The notes beneath the pieces are model-generated. The model saw only the letters and a list, made by a program, of their open reading frames with translations, made no database searches and had not been told where the DNA came from. Shown here in pieces: positions 1 through 8,299 of a stretch of 37,358 bases of DNA. The stretch comes from Anaerolineales bacterium (lineage in GTDB: Bacteria > Chloroflexota > Anaerolineae > Anaerolineales > Villigracilaceae). The position numbers and the translations under genes were made by a program. Numbering within the stretch: the first letter of the stretch is position 1; each line of letters opens with the position of its first letter. The stretch is taken from positions 1 through 37,358 of the forward strand of contig JAABUE010000010.1 in NCBI GenBank assembly GCA_011389535.1, read 5' to 3'.

Positions 1-45
1 TTCCTGGATATTGCCCAGTATTTGGCCACTCGCCTGACGCAATAA
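1..45 (+). CDS. 3' end of an upstream gene (partial)
   Basis: The first 45 bases read as an open frame of 14 codons ending in TAA at 43-45, with the peptide FLDIAQYLATRLTQ. It stops 19 bases before the TadE-like gene on the same strand, so the two may be co-transcribed. Too little is present to assign a family. The position next to a TadE-like gene suggests another pilus-assembly or surface protein, but that is a guess. Confidence 0.4.
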   Translation, partial: FLDIAQYLATRLTQ

Positions 46-64
46 GGGTATTAAGGATAAGCTG

Positions 65-2170
65 ATGAAAAAATTGATTTTATTCACTCGCAAAAACCGC
101 AATGGACCTCATGGCGCGGCCAGCCGTTCCCAGGCGCTGCTCGAGTTTGCCCTGGCTTTGCCGATCTTGTTGATGCTGATCTTCGGGATTATCGATCTCG
201 CCGCCCTGTTCCAGGCCTGGCTGACGGTCGAAAATATCGCCCGCCAGACGGTCCGTTACGCGGTCACGGGACAGTATGACCCAGCCTTCTGTCCAGGTGG
301 TACCTGTGACACGGATGAGGAAGTGGATGCCGCCCGGCTGCGATCGGTGCAGGAATATGCCAACCGCCAGAGGATCGCCTTGTTCTATACACCCACCGCG
401 CAGCAACCCGAGATCGGTTACCTGAACGTGACCATTTGTTCCACCCGGGATGCAAATCCGGAAGATGATATCCCCGACTTCACTTTTTATGAGTCCTCCT
501 CTGCAAACTACGCCGATTGCCAGAAAAATGGTGTCTCGGTCAACGATGCTGGCGCCCCGGGCGATCGCGTGATCATCGCGGTGGATTTCAACCACCCGTA
601 TATCACCCCCATCTTCAACCAGGTCTGGCCGATGACCCACCTGTTCTCGCACCGCGAGGGCATTGTGGAGATGTTCCGCGTACCACGCTTGATATCACTG
701 CCTCCAGATTTGCCGACCAGTACGCTCTCCGGGAATGAGCCGGCCACTGCGACATTACGGCCGACCGAAATGCCGACCAATACGCCGCTCCCGATCCACA
801 TCGAGATCACCAGCCCGGCTCAGTCAGGATTGGTGGTCACCAATGTCTCGCAGACCAATTTCGAGGCAGTCGCCTGGAATCCACCCTTTGGCAGCTCCAA
901 TGGCGATGGGATCAGCGAAATTGCCTTTTGGTTCACCGGTCCCGCCACGATCCCTGGGCGCAGCGATACCAGTGCCCGCTTTTGTGCCTTTGGCGCTCCG
1001 GGCAATTCAGCCTGCCGTACCATGGATGAGGTGGTCAGCTTTACCAGCCTGGCAAACGGAACCTACACGATCTATGCCCGCGCTCGCGGCGTTGATGGCC
1101 GTTATTCCGAAATTGTCTCCAATACCTTTATTCTACAATTCCCCCCCACTGCGACCCCGACCATCACGCGCACACCTACTTCCACGCCGGTCCCCAGCTG
1201 CAATGACGTGTTCATCACGGATAGTTCGGTTCGCAACAACAGCAACGCCAGCGATTTCCGGGTTACGGTGAGAAATAATAACCAGGCAGCCGGTACTCTG
1301 ACCAGCAGCACAATGACCTGGAATGCCATGCAATCCCCTCCGCTGTACTTCGACTTCTTCTGGTTCCTGAATGCCGATTCGGCAAACAGGTACCACAATC
1401 CAAGTTCCACCACTATGTTTGCTGGCGGTAATCCGACAATCAGTTGGTCCAGCCCAACCGGAGCTCCGGCGCCCCTTGCGGGAGAAGCAAAAACAATCTG
1501 GGGATCGAGATTCCAGCGCAGCGGCCAGCCATTCCTGTCAGGCAACTTCAATGTCTCGCTGACCTTCTTCTTCCCCGCGCTGGGCGAGTGTGTTGTGAGC
1601 ACCACCCTGGTACAACCGACGCCATCCCCGACCCCCATCCCGCCGACGAAACCGCCCACACCTACACCGATCTGTCAGATTGCCGGCGCGGTTACCACTA
1701 CTGACTTCAGGGGTGACCCGCAAAATGTCAACGGGTACGATTGCGCTTTTGGATGTATCCGTTCTCCCTACCTGAAATCGAACCAGTTGCCGCCCGGGAA
1801 TTACTTCTGGACTCTATCGACGGTTGGGAATAATGCCACCATCGTCAATAATGGAACCTTCTCGCTGAACCCCGGGCAGCAGGCAGGGCCCCCATCCGGC
1901 GTAATTGTCCCACTGGGCAGGAATATGTACAACGTTCCGCCAGGGTATTTCCCGGGTGAGTTCAAGGTTTCGGTTTACCAGAGCACTGATCCGGGCTGTA
2001 ATGCCAAGACCGATAACCTTAAGATCCTGACTCTGGCGCCAACACCCGTTCCAACGAAGATCCCGACGACGCCGCCTCCGACAGATACCAGGAGACCAAC
2101 CAGTACGCCGGCACCGACCAACACACCTACACCTACGCCGACAAGAACCCCAGGAGGATTCGACAATTAA
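65..2170 (+). CDS. TadE-like pseudopilin-type surface protein with Thr/Pro linkers
   Basis: This 701-residue protein starts with a short basic segment and a TadE-type N-terminus, about residues 20-70. There, SQALLEFALALPILLMLIFG forms the membrane helix and is followed by an amphipathic segment ending near ARQTVRYAV. TadE-family proteins are membrane-anchored minor pilin-like components of tight-adherence (Flp) pili. The rest is predicted to be extracellular. It has three globular modules, roughly residues 245-360, 380-520 and 540-660, separated by linkers rich in PTxTP repeats, plus a Thr/Pro tail to the C-terminus. The second and third modules each begin right after a linker with a Cys (SCND, ICQI). 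Most TadE proteins are 130-250 residues, so this is an unusually long modular version. No sortase motif is present. The start at 65 has AAGGAT upstream. Family call is firm; the function of the modules is unknown. Confidence 0.8.
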   Translation: MKKLILFTRKNRNGPHGAASRSQALLEFALALPILLMLIFGIIDLAALFQAWLTVENIARQTVRYAVTGQYDPAFCPGGTCDTDEEVDAARLRSVQEYANRQRIALFYTPTAQQPEIGYLNVTICSTRDANPEDDIPDFTFYESSSANYADCQKNGVSVNDAGAPGDRVIIAVDFNHPYITPIFNQVWPMTHLFSHREGIVEMFRVPRLISLPPDLPTSTLSGNEPATATLRPTEMPTNTPLPIHIEITSPAQSGLVVTNVSQTNFEAVAWNPPFGSSNGDGISEIAFWFTGPATIPGRSDTSARFCAFGAPGNSACRTMDEVVSFTSLANGTYTIYARARGVDGRYSEIVSNTFILQFPPTATPTITRTPTSTPVPSCNDVFITDSSVRNNSNASDFRVTVRNNNQAAGTLTSSTMTWNAMQSPPLYFDFFWFLNADSANRYHNPSSTTMFAGGNPTISWSSPTGAPAPLAGEAKTIWGSRFQRSGQPFLSGNFNVSLTFFFPALGECVVSTTLVQPTPSPTPIPPTKPPTPTPICQIAGAVTTTDFRGDPQNVNGYDCAFGCIRSPYLKSNQLPPGNYFWTLSTVGNNATIVNNGTFSLNPGQQAGPPSGVIVPLGRNMYNVPPGYFPGEFKVSVYQSTDPGCNAKTDNLKILTLAPTPVPTKIPTTPPPTDTRRPTSTPAPTNTPTPTPTRTPGGFDN

Positions 2171-2186
2171 TCTTAACCCCTTGGAC

Positions 2187-2225
2187 CATACAGGCCACGT
2201 TCCAAACGTGGCCTGTATGCTTTTT
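2187..2225 (+). terminator. Rho-independent terminator after the TadE-like gene
   Basis: A perfect 15-bp stem (2187-2201 with 2205-2219) encloses a 3-base loop (CCA) and is followed by C and five Ts. It sits 17 bases after the TadE-like stop codon and separates that gene from the histidine kinase, which has its own promoter. Confidence 0.9.
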
Positions 2226-2263
2226 GGGGAAAGCGCCTATGTTTTTCCTGCGAGGGTAGAAGT

Positions 2264-2286
2264 TGTTATAATCAATTTACAGGATT
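2264..2286 (+). promoter_or_regulatory. Extended -10 promoter and RBS for the kinase/regulator pair
   Basis: TATAAT at 2267-2272 is preceded by TGT (2264-2266), which makes an extended -10 element. No good -35 is seen at 17-base spacing. A start near 2279 would leave a leader of about 12 bases holding AGGAT (2281-2285) before the ATG at 2291. Confidence 0.65.
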
Positions 2287-2290
2287 TCCA

Positions 2291-4444
2291 ATGCAAGCCT
2301 TGGTAGATAAAGTTCGCTCGTTGCAAGTGGACCGTCGTGGTATTCTCATTGAATCGCTGATGTTTGTTGCCAGCTATGCGCTTCTACTGGTTCTGTTGCC
2401 GCAAGATGCGCCTGCCAGGGCTTTTGCGGAAAACCTGGCGATCCTTACTTCATCGCTGACGGCAGCAATATTAATCTTTATATCTCTTCCTGCACTTTCA
2501 GCTGCCAACAGGCCGGCCTGGTTCTTTCTTGCCCTGGCATTGCTGGCCTGGGCTGTGGCTGATTTTGCCAGGATTATCTACCTCTTAACCGATGCCCCTC
2601 TTTTGCTCTTTGCCCCAGCTTCTATCAATTTGGTTGCATACCTCCTGGCCGCTTTCGGCCTGCTTCGCTACCCTTCCGAAAGCCGTTATGCCCCCACGAG
2701 TTTCCGCCTGATCCTGGATGCTGTTATCTCTTCTGGTGTGATCGCCACGCTGGGATGGTTGATGTTGGTACAGCCGTTGCTCGTTGCACCGGAAGCACAG
2801 TTGATCGGGGTGGTGGCCGGGATTTATCCGATTGCAGACGTCATTTTATTGACTCTCCTCTTCAGTATTTCATTATCCAGTTTAATGCCACGAATTACAG
2901 CCATTTTCTTAGGGCTGGGGTTGGCTTCTTATGCAATTTCGGACTATATTTATATTTCGATGAACTTATTTTCCTTCGAGCCTGCCGGATTGGTCGGCTT
3001 GGGCTGGCTGATCGGTCCGTTATTGGTCGGGATAGGGGCGGTATTTGAAAAATCGGAGCAGGGCAAGGCAGTTGTCTCCGTCAGGCAAACCGATACCGGT
3101 CTGAGCGCCCAGTTTCAGAAGGTCCTGCCGGTGGCTCTGGTTCTGGTGCTTTTCTGGTATGTGCTTACCGGGTGGCGTTTGCGGGGAGACTTTTCGACTG
3201 TTGGTTTGTGGATGAGCCTGGTGTTGGGCCTCATGCTGGTTGTCCGCCTTGGTATACGCGCGGGCGAGGCAGAGTTGAATAACTATTGGCAGTTATTTAA
3301 AAATCTAGGCGACCCGGCTTTTATTTGTGATGTGGGCGGTAAGATCATCCTCAGCAACCCGGCGTTCCACCAGTTGGAGACCTCTGAGGAAGGTGATATG
3401 GCGTTAACTTCGATATTTAAGGATATTCCTGAGACAGCCCTGGAAAGCGTATCCAAAGACAATTCTGCTGGAGCCCTGAAAGTAAATGTTCGCCTGGAAA
3501 AAAGGAAAACACCTTACCTGCTCTCCCTCAACCCTGTTATAACCGAATCTCGACAGGTGTTAATTGCCGGGGTAGCCCACAATATGAACGACCAAATTCG
3601 GCAGCGTAACGCCATTCAGTCAGCTTACGATGAATTACAGGCCGTCCACCTTCAACTGGAAGCGCTGAATACTGGGTTAGAACAGAAGGTGGCTGAACGC
3701 ACCGCAAATTTGATGGATGCTTACCGTCGCCTTGAGGAGCAAAATAAAGTGCTTCAAGAGCTTGATCAGCTTAAAAGTGATTTTGTCTCTATGGTTTCAC
3801 ATGAATTGCGCAACCCGCTTAACAACCTGGGTGGCGGTTTGGAACTGCTGCTTGCCAGGCCGAAGAGCCGAAGTGGAGATAAAGGTACGTTGACGCTGAT
3901 GCAGGCTGAAGTCCGGAGATTGACCCGTTTTGTCGAATCGATTCTGGATGTATCGGCGATCGAAGCCGGCCGGTTAGAGTTACATCCAACCTCTTTGTCG
4001 CTCGCCTCGGTTTTTGAGCATCTAAGCAAGCATTGGGATGCGCTGGAGGATGCCCGGCGAATTCAAATTGAGCTACAAGCGGAATTGCCAGAGGTGGTAG
4101 CTGCGCAGACTGCTCTGGAGAGCATCCTGCGCCACCTGGTAGATAACGCCCTCAAATATGCGCCGGATGGACCGGTCGTCGTAAGCGCTTCGCAAAAAGA
4201 TGGGCAGGTGCACATCCGCGTCCGGGACTTCGGGCCGGGAATCCCGGAAGACAAGAAGAACCTGCTTTTTGAGCGCTTCCAGCGCCTGGATGCGAAAGAT
4301 TCTCAGTCTGTATACGGATACGGCTTAGGGCTTTACCTCTCCCGCCGTCTGTTGGAAGAGATGGGCAGCACCTTGAGGTTTGATGCGCCAGCAGATGGTG
4401 GGACACAATTTTCCTTTAGCCTGAAGGTGGCAGAGAAGAAATGA
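2291..4444 (+). CDS. Membrane sensor histidine kinase
   Basis: The 717-residue protein has about 8-10 hydrophobic helices in residues 20-325, a PAS-like sensor segment around 333-440 (PAFICDVGGKIILSNPAF) and a short coiled coil near 445-495. The HisKA domain follows, with the phospho-accepting His504 in SHELRNP. The C-terminal HATPase_c domain shows the N box DNALKYAP (from Asp618), the G1 box GPGIP, an F box (FERFQR) and the G2 box YGYGLGLYLSRRL. It should autophosphorylate and pass phosphate to the regulator encoded immediately downstream. The stop overlaps that gene's start by four bases (ATGA), which indicates translational coupling. The signal sensed is not evident; the N-terminal membrane region does not match a ligand domain I recognise. 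Confidence 0.93.
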   Translation: MQALVDKVRSLQVDRRGILIESLMFVASYALLLVLLPQDAPARAFAENLAILTSSLTAAILIFISLPALSAANRPAWFFLALALLAWAVADFARIIYLLTDAPLLLFAPASINLVAYLLAAFGLLRYPSESRYAPTSFRLILDAVISSGVIATLGWLMLVQPLLVAPEAQLIGVVAGIYPIADVILLTLLFSISLSSLMPRITAIFLGLGLASYAISDYIYISMNLFSFEPAGLVGLGWLIGPLLVGIGAVFEKSEQGKAVVSVRQTDTGLSAQFQKVLPVALVLVLFWYVLTGWRLRGDFSTVGLWMSLVLGLMLVVRLGIRAGEAELNNYWQLFKNLGDPAFICDVGGKIILSNPAFHQLETSEEGDMALTSIFKDIPETALESVSKDNSAGALKVNVRLEKRKTPYLLSLNPVITESRQVLIAGVAHNMNDQIRQRNAIQSAYDELQAVHLQLEALNTGLEQKVAERTANLMDAYRRLEEQNKVLQELDQLKSDFVSMVSHELRNPLNNLGGGLELLLARPKSRSGDKGTLTLMQAEVRRLTRFVESILDVSAIEAGRLELHPTSLSLASVFEHLSKHWDALEDARRIQIELQAELPEVVAAQTALESILRHLVDNALKYAPDGPVVVSASQKDGQVHIRVRDFGPGIPEDKKNLLFERFQRLDAKDSQSVYGYGLGLYLSRRLLEEMGSTLRFDAPADGGTQFSFSLKVAEKK

Positions 4445-5142
4445 AGAAAATCCTGCTAATCGATGACGATCAAGCATTATTGCACCTCTTGGGTGAGTTT
4501 TTAAAGGATGATTCCTTTGATGTGATCAGTGCGCTGAGTGGGTCGGCTGGCATACGAATGGCATACGAACAGCGACCGGATCTGATCCTGTTGGACGTGA
4601 TGTTGCCGGGAATGGATGGATGGGAAGTATGTGCCCGATTGCGTGAAATGAGCGACGTCCCGATCATTATGTTGACGGCGAAGACTACCGAAAATGATAA
4701 ACTCCGCGGTTTTCGCTTGGGCGTAGACGATTATGTGACCAAACCGTTCAGTTTTGCGGAACTGGTAGCCCGTATTCAGGCTGTGCTTTCCCGGGCGAAA
4801 ATCTCGGGCTCTAATACTGGCTATCTTATCCATGGAGGAGTAACCCTGGATACGGAAAAATATCAGGCATTTTTCAAAGGAAGCGAGCTGGAACTTACGC
4901 CCACAGAATACCGCCTGCTTGAGGCGCTTGTGCGGCGTGCGGGAAAAGTAGCCTCAGAACAAGAGCTGGTCCAGGAAGTGTGGGGCCAATATCGTTCGGA
5001 GGATACCGCTCTGGTCAGACGTTACATCCTGATGCTGCGCAAAAAACTTGAAGCGGATCCGTCTAACCCGAAGTATATCCTGACGGTGCGCGGGTTTGGC
5101 TATCGTCTGGGCACCGGCCCTCTACCAAAGCTGGATGAATAA
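4441..5142 (+). CDS. OmpR/PhoB-family response regulator
   Basis: This 233-residue protein has a receiver domain (about 1-120) with the acidic pocket Asp8-Asp9-Asp10, phospho-acceptor Asp52 in LILLDVMLPG, the conserved Thr79 and Lys101 in TKPF. A winged-helix DNA-binding domain (about 130-228) carries LTPTEYRLLEALVRRAGKV and the C-terminal VRGFGYRLG. It is the partner of the kinase that overlaps it by four bases. Targets cannot be read from the window; it may act on itself or on the surrounding surface genes. The family assignment is secure. Confidence 0.95.
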   Translation: MKKILLIDDDQALLHLLGEFLKDDSFDVISALSGSAGIRMAYEQRPDLILLDVMLPGMDGWEVCARLREMSDVPIIMLTAKTTENDKLRGFRLGVDDYVTKPFSFAELVARIQAVLSRAKISGSNTGYLIHGGVTLDTEKYQAFFKGSELELTPTEYRLLEALVRRAGKVASEQELVQEVWGQYRSEDTALVRRYILMLRKKLEADPSNPKYILTVRGFGYRLGTGPLPKLDE

Positions 5143-5227
5143 CGGTTATTATTTTTATAAGATTCCCGCGGTCAACCTCAACGTTAGTAGTCGTAAGTTT
5201 AGAACTTTTCCCGTCATGAACAGATAC

Positions 5228-5280
5228 CGAAAGCAAGGTTGCCGTGCGCAGCACGGCAACCTTGCTTTCGGATTTCTTTC
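5228..5280. terminator. Bidirectional terminator hairpin 1 (20-bp perfect stem)
   Basis: A perfect 20-bp stem (5228-5247 with 5251-5270) has the loop GCA. It lies between the convergent response regulator and prepilin peptidase genes, 85 bases past the regulator stop. The stem base is CGAAA/TTTCG and a T-rich run follows. Its apex CGTGC-GCA-GCACG is shared with hairpin 2 at 6241-6281. Confidence 0.75.
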
Positions 5281-5318
5281 ATTAAGCCGCTTAATCCCTG
5301 AAAATTTAAGAGAGCTGT

Positions 5319-6062
5319 CTATCGAAACAGGTAGAACAGGATGGAAAATACAAGAAAAGGCGCGTAAGGAATGGGCGTGAAGGCATTATAACGCTTGCGA
5401 ATGAGCATGAAAGCGATGACCAGTATGCTTCCGATGCCACCTGCGAAAATCGTAAATAATATCCCTGCCAGGATGACAGGCCAGCCCAGCAGTAAACCTG
5501 TAACCCCGCATAGGTTGACATCTCCAAACCCCAGCGCTACTTCATCGACGAGTTCTCCTCGCCGTTTTGACATAAAGCGGGTAAAAACTTCCCCCAGGTA
5601 ATACAACAATAACATACTCCCAAATCCAAAGGCGCCACCAAGCAGGGTTGGAACCAACCCGTGTGCATACGTTCCGATCCCAAGTCCCAGGATTGCTCCC
5701 GTTATACTGACAGGGTGCATGATGAGCCGGTGTTCCAGATCGATCACGAAAACTACTCCGAGGTACACAAGCAATAGATAGGCAAGCAAAAAACCGATCC
5801 GGATGGGAGGATAAATCCAGAGGTAGACTGTGGCTACCAGCATTACCAGAAGAACCAGATAAGTCCTCACGCTGCGTTTATGCCCGCACGAGCGGCAGGC
5901 ACGTAAGAGTAGATACTCTTTCCAGGAAAAAGGCGTTGAGCAACTTGGGCAGGAGGGTTGGCTAAAGCGGCGGGTGAACGGCAGCACATCTGATACATAG
6001 TTCACGAAATAGCCTGCCACCAGCCCGAGAATTACGGGGATAAATAAGGTCATTGAGTTCAT
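5319..6062 (-). CDS. Type IV prepilin peptidase (A24 family)
   Basis: This 247-residue, highly hydrophobic membrane protein cleaves (and in many homologues N-methylates) type IV-like prepilins. It has the cytoplasmic tetracysteine cluster, Cys38-x2-Cys41 and Cys56-x2-Cys59. It also has both catalytic aspartates: Asp108 in VIDLEHRLIMHP and Asp181 in the GFGD motif. Seven or eight hydrophobic helices surround them. The length is typical of the PilD/GspO/TadV-like group. It stands alone on the minus strand, about 3.1 kb downstream of the TadE-like gene, whose product belongs to the same pilus machinery. TadE proteins are themselves processed by prepilin peptidases. A second in-frame ATG at 6053 is possible; neither start has a strong ribosome site. 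Confidence 0.92.
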   Translation of the reverse strand: MNSMTLFIPVILGLVAGYFVNYVSDVLPFTRRFSQPSCPSCSTPFSWKEYLLLRACRSCGHKRSVRTYLVLLVMLVATVYLWIYPPIRIGFLLAYLLLVYLGVVFVIDLEHRLIMHPVSITGAILGLGIGTYAHGLVPTLLGGAFGFGSMLLLYYLGEVFTRFMSKRRGELVDEVALGFGDVNLCGVTGLLLGWPVILAGILFTIFAGGIGSILVIAFMLIRKRYNAFTPIPYAPFLVFSILFYLFR

Positions 6063-6240
6063 GCTGGCATAATAACATAATCTTTATTGGCTACAGATTG
6101 TCTGTTGTTGAGTGCAAGTTTACTGTAATGTTTGGAATAATAAAGTGTTCGTATGGCAGCCCAGAGATCAATTCTTGGCGAATCCTTCAATCTGCCTTAC
6201 AATCACTTCCATAGGAATTACGCAGGTTATGAGAAGATAT

Positions 6241-6281
6241 CGAAAATAAGGGGGCGTGCGCAGCACGCCCCCTTATTTTCG
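6241..6281. repeat. Hairpin 2, a covarying partner of hairpin 1, in the murA leader
   Basis: A perfect 19-bp stem (6241-6259 with 6263-6281) has the loop GCA. It keeps the apex CGTGC-GCA-GCACG and the base CGAAA/TTTCG of hairpin 1, but differs in the middle by paired, compensating changes. It lies about 50 bases upstream of murA and follows no gene on either strand, so a plain terminator role is not obvious. It could form in a murA leader transcript or stop read-through. Confidence 0.75.
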
Positions 6282-6333
6282 GGCTTCTTCGATCTTATCT
6301 ACGGAACTCCTATTACATTCACAGGAGAGACAC

Positions 6334-7614
6334 ATGGAAAAATTCATTATTGAAGGTGGCATCCCATTACATGGAGAAGTCACGCCCTCTGGGAATAAAA
6401 ATGCAGCTCTACCGATACTGGCTGCCTGTCTGCTGACGAACGAGACAGTCACTTTGCACAATGTGCCTCAGATCAAGGACGTACTTGATATGCGCACGTT
6501 GTTAGAAAGCCTGGGTGTACAAACCGAAACATTGAATGGAAGCTCCTGGCGGCTCACTGCCCGCGATATTCGTGCTGCTGACCTGGATCCGGATATGTGC
6601 CGGCGAATTCGCGCGTCGATCCTTCTGGCCGGACCCATGCTTGCTCGCACGGGTGGATTGCAGATTCCCCCGCCGGGTGGTGATGTGATCGGGCGCAGGC
6701 GCCTCGACACGCATATCCTGGCCTTGGAAGCACTGGGGGCACAGGCAAGTTACGAGCGAACCCTGAAATTCAAGGCCGGAGAATTGGTAGGCACCGATGT
6801 ACTCTTGGACGAAGCCAGCGTAACAGCGACAGAAAATGCCGTTATGGCCGCTGTTACTGCGAAAGGCAGAACAACTATCCGTAATGCCGCTTCTGAACCC
6901 CATGTTCAGGAGCTCTGTCACTTCCTCAACAGCATGGGCGCCAGCATTGACAATATTGGCTCGAATACACTCCATATTGATGGCGTTTCAAAGCTCTACG
7001 GAACCGAGCACACAATTGGACCCGATTTGCTTGAAGTGGTCAGCTTTATCGGTGCGGCGGTGGTTACGCATGGTCAAATTACTATTCGCAATGCGGGCGT
7101 GCAGCATTTGGAGATGATTTCTCAGGTCTTTCAACGCATGGGTGTATCGTGGAAGATAGATGGCAATGACTTGTTGGTGCCTGAAATCCAACCCAGAAAA
7201 ATTGTCTCCGACATGGATGGTGCGGTACCAGAGATTAAAACCAATGTCTGGCCGGCTTTCCCAACCGACCTGATCAGTATTGCGATCACGGTTGCGACCC
7301 AAATGACCGGCTCTATTTTATTTCACGACTGGATGTTTTCAGGCCGCATGTATTTTACGGATAAACTGGTAGGGATGGGTGCGCGCATCATTTTATGCGA
7401 TCCATTCCGTTGTCTGGTGCAAGGTCCCAGTTCACTGTTTGCTGAAAAATTGGAAAGCCCGGATATCCGTGCAGGGATGGCTCTCTTACTGGCAACGCTG
7501 GCGGCGAACGGGCAATCCACGATTCGAAACGTCCGGCAGATAGACCGTGGCTATGAGCGGGTGGATGATAAGTTGAGGTTGCTCGGCGCGAAAATCGATA
7601 GAATCGATGAATAG
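6334..7614 (+). CDS. murA: UDP-N-acetylglucosamine 1-carboxyvinyltransferase (MurA), Asp117 variant
   Basis: MurA transfers enolpyruvate from PEP to UDP-GlcNAc, the first committed step of peptidoglycan synthesis in the cytoplasm. The 426-residue protein has the expected length and repeated alpha/beta fold. Lys22-Asn23 in SGNKNAALP match the PEP-binding pair, and the AFPTD motif carries the general base. The loop that normally reads GGC has Asp: IPPPGGDVIGRRRLD, with Asp117 in place of the Cys alkylated by fosfomycin. Mycobacterial and chlamydial MurA carry the same natural substitution and are fosfomycin-insensitive, so the same is inferred here. The start at 6334 is chosen because AGGAGA lies just upstream and the protein then begins MEKFIIEGG as is usual. 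An upstream in-frame ATG at 6256 would place the hairpin inside the coding region and is unlikely. Confidence 0.95.
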   Translation: MEKFIIEGGIPLHGEVTPSGNKNAALPILAACLLTNETVTLHNVPQIKDVLDMRTLLESLGVQTETLNGSSWRLTARDIRAADLDPDMCRRIRASILLAGPMLARTGGLQIPPPGGDVIGRRRLDTHILALEALGAQASYERTLKFKAGELVGTDVLLDEASVTATENAVMAAVTAKGRTTIRNAASEPHVQELCHFLNSMGASIDNIGSNTLHIDGVSKLYGTEHTIGPDLLEVVSFIGAAVVTHGQITIRNAGVQHLEMISQVFQRMGVSWKIDGNDLLVPEIQPRKIVSDMDGAVPEIKTNVWPAFPTDLISIAITVATQMTGSILFHDWMFSGRMYFTDKLVGMGARIILCDPFRCLVQGPSSLFAEKLESPDIRAGMALLLATLAANGQSTIRNVRQIDRGYERVDDKLRLLGAKIDRIDE

Positions 7615-7618
7615 CAAT

Positions 7619-7649
7619 AAAAAGGCTCGCCGTTCGGCGAGCCTTTTTT
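7619..7649. terminator. Bidirectional terminator between murA and the lipoprotein gene
   Basis: A-rich and T-rich arms frame a GC stem: 7619-7632 pairs perfectly with 7635-7648, giving a tight loop, and T continues to 7649. It serves murA on the plus strand and the convergent lipoprotein gene, whose stop is at 7651-7653, on the minus strand. Confidence 0.9.
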
Positions 7650-7650
7650 C

Positions 7651-8271
7651 TCATGGACCCACAAATTTCATTCCATTTTCACTGATGTATAATTCCCACT
7701 TGTCCCTATTGTTAGGTCTCCATGGTCCGCCTGAGACCGTTTTGTTTACTGGTTCCAGGAGCCAGGCGTACCCATAAATATTACCTTGAGGAAATTCGAT
7801 ACTAATGGAATTGTTTTTGGGGATCGAATAACCACGGTAACCACACTCTCCGAAGACCGTTTTATCAAGCCAAAGCGAGACGTTCACAGGCGCTTTCGTA
7901 TCATTGATGATCTTGATAGGCGAAGTTGGACCCGCGGGGCTGCTTGCTAAAGGTTTGTCGCACTCGGAAGCGCTGGATGCTGTGGTAGCAGTGGGCTGAG
8001 CAGCCACTGGTTGCGTCGAAATACCATCTGGTTGGGTCGGTATCACCAGGGGAGCAATTGTGTTCGTGGGCAACGGGGTTGGCGAGGCAGTTTCTGTAGG
8101 GGGGACAGGCGTGGCTGTGGGGATGGCAGCCTGTGTTTCCGCAACCATTGTCCAGGCTGCGGAAACAGCTGTTCCCTGAACCTCTTCAGGGCTGATTGTG
8201 GGCACCGCTGCGGGGCCACACGCGCTAATCAGCAGGATACTCGCAAGGATGGGGATAAGTAGTTTTTTCAT
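7651..8271 (-). CDS. Lipoprotein of a tandem paralogous trio (1)
   Basis: The 206-residue product begins MKKLLIPILASILLISACG, a signal peptide ending in a lipobox with the lipidated Cys at residue 18. A segment follows that is shared with the next gene upstream (SPEEVQGTAVSAAWTMVAE), then a Thr/Pro/Ala linker of about 60 residues. The C-terminal domain of about 105 residues is predicted to be a beta-sandwich (PIKIINDTKAPVNVSLWL, FGECGYRGY). It is exported and membrane-anchored; its function is not recognised. It is the last gene of a minus-strand run (OsmC, thioredoxin, three lipoproteins) with short gaps. Start 8271 is preferred over further upstream in-frame codons because it begins the signal peptide and lies 28 bases after the preceding stop. 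Confidence 0.75.
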   Translation of the reverse strand: MKKLLIPILASILLISACGPAAVPTISPEEVQGTAVSAAWTMVAETQAAIPTATPVPPTETASPTPLPTNTIAPLVIPTQPDGISTQPVAAQPTATTASSASECDKPLASSPAGPTSPIKIINDTKAPVNVSLWLDKTVFGECGYRGYSIPKNNSISIEFPQGNIYGYAWLLEPVNKTVSGGPWRPNNRDKWELYISENGMKFVGP

Positions 8272-8299
8272 TGTCAGTTTAATCTTTCCAGGCTGGCGC

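Noticed and set aside
6153..6353. Small plus-strand gene upstream of murA
   Set aside because: It runs through the perfect hairpin and into murA in another frame, with no ribosome site or recognisable product.
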